From: Thiomicrorhabdus arctica DSM 13458
GTDB taxonomy: Bacteria; Pseudomonadota; Gammaproteobacteria; Thiomicrospirales; Thiomicrospiraceae
Direction: 5' to 3'
Length of the DNA stretch: 64,000 nt
NCBI RefSeq assembly: GCF_000381085.1
Contig: NZ_KB905899.1
Location: forward strand, 62,001 to 126,000
This document shows positions 57,421 through 64,000 of this stretch, one piece after another (position 1 is the first letter of the stretch; each line of letters begins with the position of its first letter). The notes beneath the pieces are model-generated. The model ran no database searches. It had not been told where the DNA came from and saw only the letters and a program-made list of their open reading frames with translations. Both the position numbers and the translations under genes were made by a program.

Positions 57421-57447
57421 TTAGGCCGTTTTGGCCGTTATTGGCCG
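57421..57447. repeat. GGCCG short direct repeats
   Basis: GGCCG preceded by T-rich bases at 57424, 57433 and 57443, spaced 9 and 10 bp, in the gap between the chemoreceptor and znuB. Function unknown. Confidence 0.4.
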
Positions 57448-57555
57448 CACCCACCAGTAGGTTCGAGGACTGTTTGCTTAGGCATAAAAACCATCATGAG
57501 GAGTTATAAAAAAGTGATTTAATTGACGTTAAAGTTAAACCCGTTTCAACTATTC

Positions 57556-57608
57556 AAAGCGCTCTACAGACTCTCCTTAATAAAGGACTGATTTCAGGGC
57601 GCTTTTTT
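57556..57608 (+). terminator. terminator between MCP and znuB
   Basis: AAAGCGC (57556-57562) pairs with GCGCTTT (57599-57605) around an inner CCTT/AAGG hairpin and runs into T6. It lies across the znuB stop codon and would stop chemoreceptor transcripts entering znuB antisense. Confidence 0.6.
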
Positions 57609-58385
57609 CATGAGCAGCGCTAAGAAGAGAAAGGTGGCAACCATTACAATGGCAGGGCCTGTTGGCAGATCTGCTAGATAGGATGCCAGTAAACCCAATA
57701 AAACTGAGACAATGCCCAGTAGTATGCTCATAAAAAGCATTTTTTCAGGTGTGCTCGAAAGTCTACGAGCCGCAGCTGCGGGGATAATAAGTAGAGAGGT
57801 CACTAATAAAACACCAACAATTTTCATGGAGAGGGCAATCATCAATGCCAACAGTAAAACATATTGTAGTTGGATTCTTTTGACGTTAATACCTTCTACT
57901 TGTGCGAGTTCATGATTTAAGGTCAAGTTAAGCAGATCCTCCCAGTGAATGCGGTAGAAAATAAGGATTAACAAACCGATGCCTGTTATTAAGAATAAGT
58001 CTGTTTCATTAATGCTTAGAATATCACCAAATAGATAGCCCATTAAATCGATTTGTACATTGTCTTGTAGGCTGATTAAAATCAGGCCAAATGCCAAACT
58101 GCTGTGTGCAAGGATGCCAAGAAGCGTATCCGAAGAGAGTTCCCTGTATTGGCCTAAGCGAAAAATACCCCAGGCGACAAATAGGGAGACCGCAATAACG
58201 GTTAGGGTGAGGTCTGTTTCTAAAAACAGACCAATGCTGACACCCAACAAGGCTGAGTGGGCAAGGGTTGCGCCAAAGTAGGATTGACGTTGCCAAACTA
58301 CAAAAACACCTAAAGGTGCTGAGATAATGGCTAGTCCAAGACCCCCTATTATGGCAAAAGTCATAAAGCTCGGAAACCATTCCAT
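57594..58385 (-). CDS. znuB: zinc ABC transporter permease ZnuB
   Basis: Inner-membrane permease of the high-affinity zinc importer. The 263-residue protein has about eight membrane segments and the ABC-3 family motifs GVFVVWQRQSYFGATLAHSALLG (with a conserved His), GILAHSSLAFGLI and VGVLLVTSLLIIPAAAARRL. Its start lies directly after the znuC stop with no gap, so the pair is one operon read leftwards. Confidence 0.93.
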   Translation of the reverse strand: MEWFPSFMTFAIIGGLGLAIISAPLGVFVVWQRQSYFGATLAHSALLGVSIGLFLETDLTLTVIAVSLFVAWGIFRLGQYRELSSDTLLGILAHSSLAFGLILISLQDNVQIDLMGYLFGDILSINETDLFLITGIGLLILIFYRIHWEDLLNLTLNHELAQVEGINVKRIQLQYVLLLALMIALSMKIVGVLLVTSLLIIPAAAARRLSSTPEKMLFMSILLGIVSVLLGLLASYLADLPTGPAIVMVATFLFLALLMKKAP

Positions 58386-59339
58386 CTATTTTTCCTTACC
58401 TGATTTTCTGGGAGTCTTTAGGTTGCTGGATTCGACCAGGCCTGGTGGTTTTTGGGGGTCTTGTGTGCGTTCAATATGGGGTTGTCCATGAGTATGCTCA
58501 CAGGTTTTGTCATGATGGTGTTCATAAAAAGCAATGCTCTCAGTATGTGTGCCAAACAAAGCTTGAAACTCAGGTGATTCACTGACATTTTGCGGCAAAC
58601 CTGAACAGCACATGTGTTGATTTAGACAGAGCACATAATCGGTGTTTTTCATAACGATATGCAGATCATGGCTGACCATTAAAATCCCATAACCACGCTC
58701 ATGACGAATGCGGTTTATATATTGATAGAGTTCGGTTTGACCTTGTAAATCAACCCCTTGAACAGGTTCGTCGAGAACCAATAGTTCAGGCTCTCCAATT
58801 AAAGCACGTGCCAGCAAAATGCGTTGCATTTCACCACCCGAAACCTTCTGAATCGGTTGCTGTAGTAGTGTTTGGATATTGAGTTCTTCAGCGATTTTAT
58901 AAACAGTTGTGGTATCATATTTGGCCGTTGAAAAAAACATTTTCAACGGGGTTAATAGTCTGTTTTTTAAAGAAGTAAGAAACGGCGTTGGAGGCCATGG
59001 CTCCATTTCGGATCTCACTGGGTGTTGTCGAAGGCCTAGTTTTAAGAAGCGTTCAACGGACATTGGTAAGGTGGCATCAATTTGAATTTTTTGCGGCATA
59101 AACCCAATGCGCAAACCCGGTTTACGAATGACCTGGCCCGCAGTAGGTTCGATCAGTCCGAGTAGGATTTTCAATAGAGTGGATTTTCCAGCTCCGTTCG
59201 GGCCGATGAGCGTCACAATCTCTTTGGGATGAAGGGTTAAAGAGATCTCTTTGAGAACGGTTGCATCGCCAAATTTTTGATTGATATTATGGGCCTCAAT
59301 TAGAGGCGTTGTTATCTGCACGATGCTGGAGTTCTCCAC
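58386..59339 (-). CDS. znuC: zinc ABC transporter ATP-binding protein ZnuC
   Basis: ATPase of the zinc importer. The 317-residue protein has Walker A GPNGAGKSTLLK, the signature KVSGGEMQRILLARAL, Walker B LLVLDEPVQGVD and the switch histidine in MVSHDLH. It is longer than E. coli ZnuC (251): an internal insertion near SEMEPWPPTPFLTSLKNR, and a His-rich tail (EHHHDKTCEHTHGQPH) that could bind zinc. The start is a GTG at 59339 or one at 59321; neither has an ideal ribosome site. An exact copy of the iterated palindrome lies near the 3' end. Confidence 0.92.
   Translation of the reverse strand: MENSSIVQITTPLIEAHNINQKFGDATVLKEISLTLHPKEIVTLIGPNGAGKSTLLKILLGLIEPTAGQVIRKPGLRIGFMPQKIQIDATLPMSVERFLKLGLRQHPVRSEMEPWPPTPFLTSLKNRLLTPLKMFFSTAKYDTTTVYKIAEELNIQTLLQQPIQKVSGGEMQRILLARALIGEPELLVLDEPVQGVDLQGQTELYQYINRIRHERGYGILMVSHDLHIVMKNTDYVLCLNQHMCCSGLPQNVSESPEFQALFGTHTESIAFYEHHHDKTCEHTHGQPHIERTQDPQKPPGLVESSNLKTPRKSGKEK
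58435..58446 (+). repeat. iterated palindrome, exact copy in znuC
   Basis: ACCAGGCCTGGT followed on the plus strand by GGTTTTT, although the gene runs on the minus strand. The T tract keeps the plus-strand side despite the opposite gene direction. Confidence 0.8.
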
Positions 59340-59448
59340 AATTAATTGACGGTGTTCTTTTTAAATCGGCTTTAGCCGTTTTCAAAAAGGATAGTTTATC
59401 TGTGTTATTTTATCTGCAATCCGATGCTAAGGAATAAGAGTTTTGAAA
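59340..59448. promoter_or_regulatory. divergent znuC / znuA control region
   Basis: About 110 bp between the two divergent starts. It includes the palindrome CGGCTTTAGCCG (59367-59378) and an AT-rich TGTGTTATTTTATC. By analogy a Zur-type repressor site is expected here, but I cannot match a full consensus. Confidence 0.4.
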
Positions 59449-60477
59449 ATGAATGATCGAATAGCACCAAACACTTTGCTTAGAAAACGTGTTTTGTCTT
59501 TAATGAGCGTTTTTCTGCTGGGTTTGGCAGGGAATGCTTCAGCCTTAACGGTGACGGTCTCAATCCCACCTTTGGCGGGCATAATCGCGCCTTTATTAGG
59601 GCCGGCAGATGAACTGCATGTTTTATTGAAGCCGGGGGTCTCCCCTCATGGTTTTCAATTGAGGCCTTCACATGTACGGTTGTTACAAGACAGTGATTTG
59701 GTCATTTCTGTCGGCACACCTGTTGATGCTTGGATTGTAAAACCTTTGCAGTTGGTTAACAAAACCCCCATAGCGATGGCACGTTTACCGAATGTGGAGC
59801 GATTAGCTCTAAGACAGGGGGGGCTGTGGGAAGATAAGCACCTCCATAGTGATGAGCTTACCCACCGCAAACTTGGCTCAGATGCACACGAGGCCGATAA
59901 TGATTCTGTCAACCATTCTCAGGGAAATCCAGTTGAAAACAGCCATTTAGATGGGCATCTTTGGATGTCCTTATACAATGCTAAGCAAATGGTGATAGTG
60001 GTTAGTCAGCAGTTACAAGCTAAGTTGCCAGGACAGAAAGAAGCCATTCAGAAAAGAGCCGCGGATTGGTTGACACGACTTGATAAAACAAACCTGCAAA
60101 TTATGACGCGTTTAGCGAAGGTGCAGGGCGAGCCATTTTTAGTTTTGCATGATGCATTTCAGTACTTTGAACATCACTATGGTTTGAACGGAGTGGGGTC
60201 GATTCGGTTGAATCCAGAGTTAGCGCCGAGCCTAAAGCGTGTCCATGAATTACGAGAACGCATTAAAGATGGTCATGTGACGTGTTTATTTAAAGAACCA
60301 CAATTTCCAGAAAAGCGCATAACATCAGTCGTTTCAGGTCTTGATGTCAAGTTAGGCAGCCTCGACCCAATGGGTACCAGTTACGTGTTAAACAAACCTT
60401 TTATGCAATATGACGCATTTTTAACGGCCCTATCGAATCAGTTTTACAGCTGCTTAACGAAAGGTAAGGTTCTCTGA
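59449..60477 (+). CDS. znuA: zinc ABC transporter substrate-binding protein ZnuA
   Basis: Periplasmic zinc-binding protein. The product is 342 residues from the ATG at 59449 (AAGAG 8 bp upstream; a TTG at 59443 is in frame). The signal peptide ends at ASA-LTV. The first metal ligand is in VSPHGFQLRPS, followed by a His/Asp-rich loop (KHLHSDELTHRK... HSQGNP) typical of ZnuA, then GHLWMSLYNAK, VLHDAFQYFEHHYGL and SLDPMG. It is divergent from znuCB and 2 bp from the next gene. Confidence 0.93.
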   Translation: MNDRIAPNTLLRKRVLSLMSVFLLGLAGNASALTVTVSIPPLAGIIAPLLGPADELHVLLKPGVSPHGFQLRPSHVRLLQDSDLVISVGTPVDAWIVKPLQLVNKTPIAMARLPNVERLALRQGGLWEDKHLHSDELTHRKLGSDAHEADNDSVNHSQGNPVENSHLDGHLWMSLYNAKQMVIVVSQQLQAKLPGQKEAIQKRAADWLTRLDKTNLQIMTRLAKVQGEPFLVLHDAFQYFEHHYGLNGVGSIRLNPELAPSLKRVHELRERIKDGHVTCLFKEPQFPEKRITSVVSGLDVKLGSLDPMGTSYVLNKPFMQYDAFLTALSNQFYSCLTKGKVL

Positions 60478-60479
60478 AT

Positions 60480-61238
60480 ATGCAAGGCGTTAGTTCAGAC
60501 GTTTCGCCAAAAGACAGTTCTGTTCGTCTAGTGATTACAGGATTGCCTGGCAGTGGCAAATCTCGAGTGATGCAATCGTTGCAACATGAAATGCCCAGGC
60601 CTGGTTGTTTTGAAAGCCAGGATCTGTCAGATTTAAATCAAGTGACTTTGCCGTATCAAATCCTTTGTGTGGTTGATGTCCGTACTCCTTTGGTCAGCGG
60701 GCGTGACGATTGGTTGGAAGCGCGTTTACAGCAACTTCTATTATGCGCTGATGGAATTATCTTCAGTTTTTTAGAGAGCGCGGCATTAGATGACCAAGTC
60801 TGGTGGAACAAGTGGGTTGCTTTACATGCAGGGCATCTTCCTATTGTCAGGTGGTTAAATCAAAGCTTTCCCAGAGACTGGCAAGGATTTCCTGTGAAGA
60901 ATGACTTACGAACATTGACGACGAAAACGTGTACAAAATCTCTCAAGCCTCTATCAGAATTTGAGTTCAATGTGGGTAGGATTTGTTGGGAACATCTATT
61001 ATTTGGCTTGGACAGTTCTAAACAAAATTTGGGGATGAAAATCGCTCGGGTTAAAGGAATTGTTCAGACGTTAGAGTATGAAAATGCCGTCACCGTCGAA
61101 GGTTCTGCTACTCGGTGGGACCTGTTTGCTGCAGACGAAAAAGAACTTACTGAAGAGGCGCTGGGGCGACTGCAAATTCAAGGTGAGGATCTTGATCAAA
61201 TTTGGTTAAAAGAGATTGTTAAAGCCAGCTTGGTATAA
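60480..61238 (+). CDS. divergent COG0523/CobW-like P-loop protein
   Basis: A 252-residue protein in an operon with znuA. Walker A is clear (GLPGSGKS, Lys27). A Walker-B-like VVDVRTPL follows. The C-terminal 65 residues (KIARVKGIVQT... SATRWDLFA... EDLDQIWLKEIV) resemble the CobW C-terminal domain of COG0523 metal-handling GTPases. The CxCC metal motif and the usual NKxD are missing (RWLNQSFP is near the expected place). I infer a role in zinc handling from the neighbour and the fold; the resemblance is modest. A near-copy of the palindrome lies at 60594. Confidence 0.6.
   Translation: MQGVSSDVSPKDSSVRLVITGLPGSGKSRVMQSLQHEMPRPGCFESQDLSDLNQVTLPYQILCVVDVRTPLVSGRDDWLEARLQQLLLCADGIIFSFLESAALDDQVWWNKWVALHAGHLPIVRWLNQSFPRDWQGFPVKNDLRTLTTKTCTKSLKPLSEFEFNVGRICWEHLLFGLDSSKQNLGMKIARVKGIVQTLEYENAVTVEGSATRWDLFAADEKELTEEALGRLQIQGEDLDQIWLKEIVKASLV
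60594..60605 (+). repeat. iterated palindrome, 11/12 match in the COG0523-like gene
   Basis: CCCAGGCCTGGT followed by TGTTTT; read as Pro-Arg-Pro-Gly, in a third reading frame relative to the other coding copies. Confidence 0.65.
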
Positions 61239-61329
61239 AACGATTCATTTTAAAAACGGACTCTAAAATAGGGTCGATAAAGTTTTGCTAAATCTCAGTT
61301 TTTCATCTCCTCGGATGGACATTTGAGTA

Positions 61330-61354
61330 ATAACCTACTAAAATACTGTGATAT
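61330..61354 (+). promoter_or_regulatory. possible IscR-type site upstream of sufB
   Basis: A 25-bp imperfect palindrome 23 bp before the sufB start. It matches 19 of 25 positions of the published type-1 IscR consensus by my count, with ATA and TAT ends and an AAAAT centre. No Rrf2-family gene is in the window. Confidence 0.35.
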
Positions 61355-61376
61355 TAAACTTTAGGCGATTAAGTGC

Positions 61377-62870
61377 ATGGCAGATTCAGCGCAAATAACA
61401 GAATTGAACTCGGCAGGAACGCAATATCAAGAGATTGATAGTTTGCTGAGTAAAAACAAGAATTATAAAGAAGGTTTTTTCACCACGACCACGGTAGAGA
61501 CTTTTGCTAAAGGACTTGATGAAGCAACCGTGCGTGCGATTTCTGCTAAAAAGAATGAGCCTGAATGGATGCTGAACTTTCGTTTGAAAGCCTTTAACCA
61601 TTGGTTGACTATGGAAGAGCCGCATTGGGCAAAGCTGCTATATGTTCCGTTAGATTATCAGGAGTATAGCTACTATTCTGCACCAGAATGCAGTGCGTGT
61701 GATGGCAGTGCAGATAGTGCTGAAAATGAAATCGATCCGGAGGTTGCCAAGGCATTTGCTGAGTTAGGTGTGCCTTTGACAGGGGATGACTCCAATGTAG
61801 CGGTGGACGCTATTTTTGACTCTATTTCGGTTTCAACCACTAAACGTGAAGACTTATTGGAGCTGGGTATTATTTTCTGCTCATTTTCAGAAGCGGTACA
61901 TGACTATCCAGAGTTAGTGCAAAAGTATATGGGTACAGTGGTGCCCTATCATGATAACTTTTTTGCGGCTTTAAACTCGGCCGTGGCCTCAGATGGTACC
62001 TTTGTATACATTCCTGAAAACGTTCGTTGTCCGCTTGATTTGTCGACCTATTTCCGTATTAACGAAGCTAAAACTGGCCAGTTTGAAAGAACGATTGTGG
62101 TCGCAGATAAAGGCAGTTATGTTAGTTATTTAGAAGGCTGTTCTGCCCCTGCACGTGATACCTATCAGTTACACGCAGCAGTGGTCGAAGTCGTTGTGCT
62201 GGAAGATGCCGAGGTCAAATACTCAACTGTACAGAACTGGTATCCAGGAGATGATGATTGTCAGGGGGGGATCTTAAACTTTGTGACCAAACGCGGAATC
62301 TGTGAAGGCAAAAATTCTAAACTATCCTGGACCCAGGCTGAAACGGGCTCTGCGATTACTTGGAAATATCCAAGTTGTATTTTAAAGGGTGACAATTCGA
62401 TTGGTGAGTTTTACTCAGTCGCTTTAACCAACCGTCGTCAACAAGCTGATACGGGTACCAAGATGATCCATATTGGTAAAAACACCAGCAGTACCATTAT
62501 CGCTAAAGGATTGTCTGCTGGCCGGAGTGAAAATACCTATCGCGGTTTGGTGAAAATATTGCCAAGTGCCGATGGTGCTCGTAACTTCACCCAATGTGAC
62601 TCTATGTTGATTGGCAATCAGTGTGGCGCACACACCTTCCCTTATATTGAGGTGGAGAATGCTACCGCGCAAGTCGAACACGAAGCGACCACTTCGCGTA
62701 TCGGTGATGATCAATTGTTTTACTGTAAGCAGCGCGGAATCAGTGAACAAGATGCAATTTCGATGATCGTTAACGGCTTCTGTAAAGACGTTTTAAGCGA
62801 GTTACCGTTAGAGTTTGCTCAAGAAGCAGAAGAGTTATTGTCTCTTAGTTTAGAAGGCTCGGTTGGTTAA
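61377..62870 (+). CDS. sufB: Fe-S cluster scaffold subunit SufB
   Basis: Part of the SufBCD complex that builds Fe-S clusters in the cytoplasm. The 497-residue protein has the family N-terminus with [18 protein letters not shown], the CxxC segment [32 protein letters not shown], and the C-terminal core. That core includes [11 protein letters not shown] (assembly cysteine), [18 protein letters not shown] and [11 protein letters not shown]. The start is the ATG at 61377, with only a weak ribosome site. sufC follows after 81 bp. Confidence 0.96.
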   Translation: MADSAQITELNSAGTQYQEIDSLLSKNKNYKEGFFTTTTVETFAKGLDEATVRAISAKKNEPEWMLNFRLKAFNHWLTMEEPHWAKLLYVPLDYQEYSYYSAPECSACDGSADSAENEIDPEVAKAFAELGVPLTGDDSNVAVDAIFDSISVSTTKREDLLELGIIFCSFSEAVHDYPELVQKYMGTVVPYHDNFFAALNSAVASDGTFVYIPENVRCPLDLSTYFRINEAKTGQFERTIVVADKGSYVSYLEGCSAPARDTYQLHAAVVEVVVLEDAEVKYSTVQNWYPGDDDCQGGILNFVTKRGICEGKNSKLSWTQAETGSAITWKYPSCILKGDNSIGEFYSVALTNRRQQADTGTKMIHIGKNTSSTIIAKGLSAGRSENTYRGLVKILPSADGARNFTQCDSMLIGNQCGAHTFPYIEVENATAQVEHEATTSRIGDDQLFYCKQRGISEQDAISMIVNGFCKDVLSELPLEFAQEAEELLSLSLEGSVG

Positions 62871-62951
62871 CTGACTTCGAGCACGACATTGGGTTTGATC
62901 CCAAACATGATAGACACCATTAATCAGAAATTATAAAAAAAGAAACAAATT

Positions 62952-63713
62952 ATGTTATTAAAAGTTGAAAATCTTCAAGCTAAAATTGATGAAAAACAGA
63001 TTCTTAAAGGGTTAAACCTTGAAGTTAAAGCGGGTGAAGTTCACGCGATTATGGGGCCTAATGGTGCCGGTAAAAGTACCTTAGCCAGCGTTTTGGCTGG
63101 ACGTGATGATTATGAAGTGACTGCGGGAACCGTTGATTTTGATGGTGAAGACCTGTTGGAATTAGCGCCTGATGAACGTGCACGTAAAGGCCTATTTTTG
63201 GCTTTTCAGTATCCCGTCGAAATTCCAGGTGTGAGTAACAAGTTGTTTATGCAAACGGCACTCAATGGCGTGCGTGCCGAGCAAGGGTTACCTCCCTTAG
63301 ATATGTTCGATTTTGATGAATATGCCAAGGATAAGATTGAGTTGCTGGACATGCGCGCCGATCTTTTAGAGCGTTCAGTCAATGTCGGTTTCTCTGGGGG
63401 TGAAAAGAAACGTAATGATATTTTCCAAATGGCTCTATTAGCACCAAAGCTATGCATTTTAGATGAGACCGATTCAGGTCTGGATATTGATGCTTTAGGT
63501 TTAGTCGCAAATGGAATCAATACCTTGCGCTCTCCAGATCGTGGTTTTATTGTAGTGACACATTATCAGCGTCTTTTAAATTACATTAAGCCAGATCATG
63601 TTCATGTTCTTTACAATGGTCAGATTATTAAATCAGGCGGTTTTGAATTAGTCCATGAGTTAGAAGAGTTTGGGTATGATGGAATTGTCCAAAAACACGA
63701 ACAAGCTCAGTAA
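62952..63713 (+). CDS. sufC: Fe-S assembly ATPase SufC
   Basis: ABC-type ATPase of SufBCD. The 253-residue protein has Walker A GPNGAGKSTLASVLAGRDDYEV, the SufC-specific LFLAFQYPVEIPGVSN, the signature GFSGGEKKRNDIFQMALL and Walker B LCILDETDSGLDIDALG with THYQRLL as switch. It lies between sufB and sufD, the standard order. Confidence 0.97.
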   Translation: MLLKVENLQAKIDEKQILKGLNLEVKAGEVHAIMGPNGAGKSTLASVLAGRDDYEVTAGTVDFDGEDLLELAPDERARKGLFLAFQYPVEIPGVSNKLFMQTALNGVRAEQGLPPLDMFDFDEYAKDKIELLDMRADLLERSVNVGFSGGEKKRNDIFQMALLAPKLCILDETDSGLDIDALGLVANGINTLRSPDRGFIVVTHYQRLLNYIKPDHVHVLYNGQIIKSGGFELVHELEEFGYDGIVQKHEQAQ

Positions 63714-63819
63714 AAAGGTTATTAACGGTTCATTTACAGCCTTTAAACGCACCCAGAACTAGGGTGGTACTTTTTGCACAAGAATACGCTAAACACCGAG
63801 TTTCATCGGCGGATAAAAA

Positions 63820-64000
63820 ATGTCAAAAAAGATAAATAGAAAAGTTTCTCCAATGGCTCAACAGGCCGTGGATCATTATATTGAACAGTCATTGTTGCTG
63901 AACGCGGCCTTTCCAAATGATAAAGTCATTGCAGGACGTCAACGTGCCCAGGTCCTTTTTGCTGAACAAGCGTTTCCTACCTTAAGAGATGAAGATTGGC
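63820..64000 (+). CDS. sufD: Fe-S assembly protein SufD, 5' end only
   Basis: The frame opens at an ATG at 63820 (GGCGGA upstream) and runs off the right edge after 60 codons. The peptide contains GRQRAQVLFAEQAFPTLRDEDW, matching the SufD N-terminal pattern of an Arg/Ala helix followed by FPT-x-R-x-E-x-W. Position after sufBC supports it. An internal ATG at 63853 is an alternative start. Confidence 0.85.
   Translation, partial: MSKKINRKVSPMAQQAVDHYIEQSLLLNAAFPNDKVIAGRQRAQVLFAEQAFPTLRDEDW

Noticed and set aside
1-64000. tRNA genes, insertion sequences, prophage or integrase genes
   Set aside because: I looked for cloverleaf ends, transposase motifs and phage proteins and recognised none.

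Overview
The window is chromosomal DNA from a gammaproteobacterium with moderate to low GC. The order yraN-lpoA / rsmI, then rnpB, then mraZ-rsmH is typical of this class. The overall protein character makes me think of the Thiotrichales (Thiomicrospira / Hydrogenovibrio / Thiomicrorhabdus group), but that placement is recognition, not a search result.

Layout. 0-3 kb: the 5' end of a DedA-family gene and a membrane PAS-GGDEF-EAL c-di-GMP protein. 3-8.5 kb: envelope and ribosome housekeeping (yraN, lpoA, rsmI, rsmJ, a PBP4-type dacB). 8.58-8.96 kb: RNase P RNA. 9.4-22.8 kb: the division and cell wall (dcw) cluster, led by a clear mraZ promoter with a four-copy 10-bp operator. Its order is mraZ-rsmH-ftsZ-ftsL-ftsI-murE-murF-mraY-murD-ftsW-murG. 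A complete ftsZ sits between rsmH and ftsL, far from its usual place beside ftsA, and the cluster stops at murG without murC, murB, ddl, ftsQ or ftsA. 23-26.2 kb: a chemoreceptor and lgt.

26.2-49.8 kb: a large exopolysaccharide locus of the exosortase-B (methanolan-like eps) type. It holds a priming sugar transferase, EpsD, EpsL, EpsE, EpsF, EpsG, exosortase XrtB and EpsI. A sugar-specific module follows: UDP-glucose dehydrogenase, two acyltransferases, a Wzx flippase, a Wzy-like polymerase, five glycosyltransferases, a GH5 glycanase and ManC. Together they predict an acylated polysaccharide, probably containing glucuronate and mannose. After thyA-folA, at 51.7-54.8 kb, come a PEP-CTERM protein (a plausible XrtB substrate), a secreted protein with Lys/Gly/Ser-rich repeats and an unrecognised polytopic membrane protein. 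55-57.4 kb holds a second chemoreceptor. 57.6-61.2 kb is a zinc-uptake locus (znuBC facing away from znuA and a divergent COG0523-like P-loop protein). The window ends in sufB-sufC-sufD.

The most unusual signal belongs to no gene. A 12-bp palindrome, ACCAGGCCTGGT, occurs seven times exactly and six more times with one or two mismatches. It appears inside genes and between them, often followed by a T-rich tract. It behaves like an uptake-signal or highly-iterated-palindrome family.
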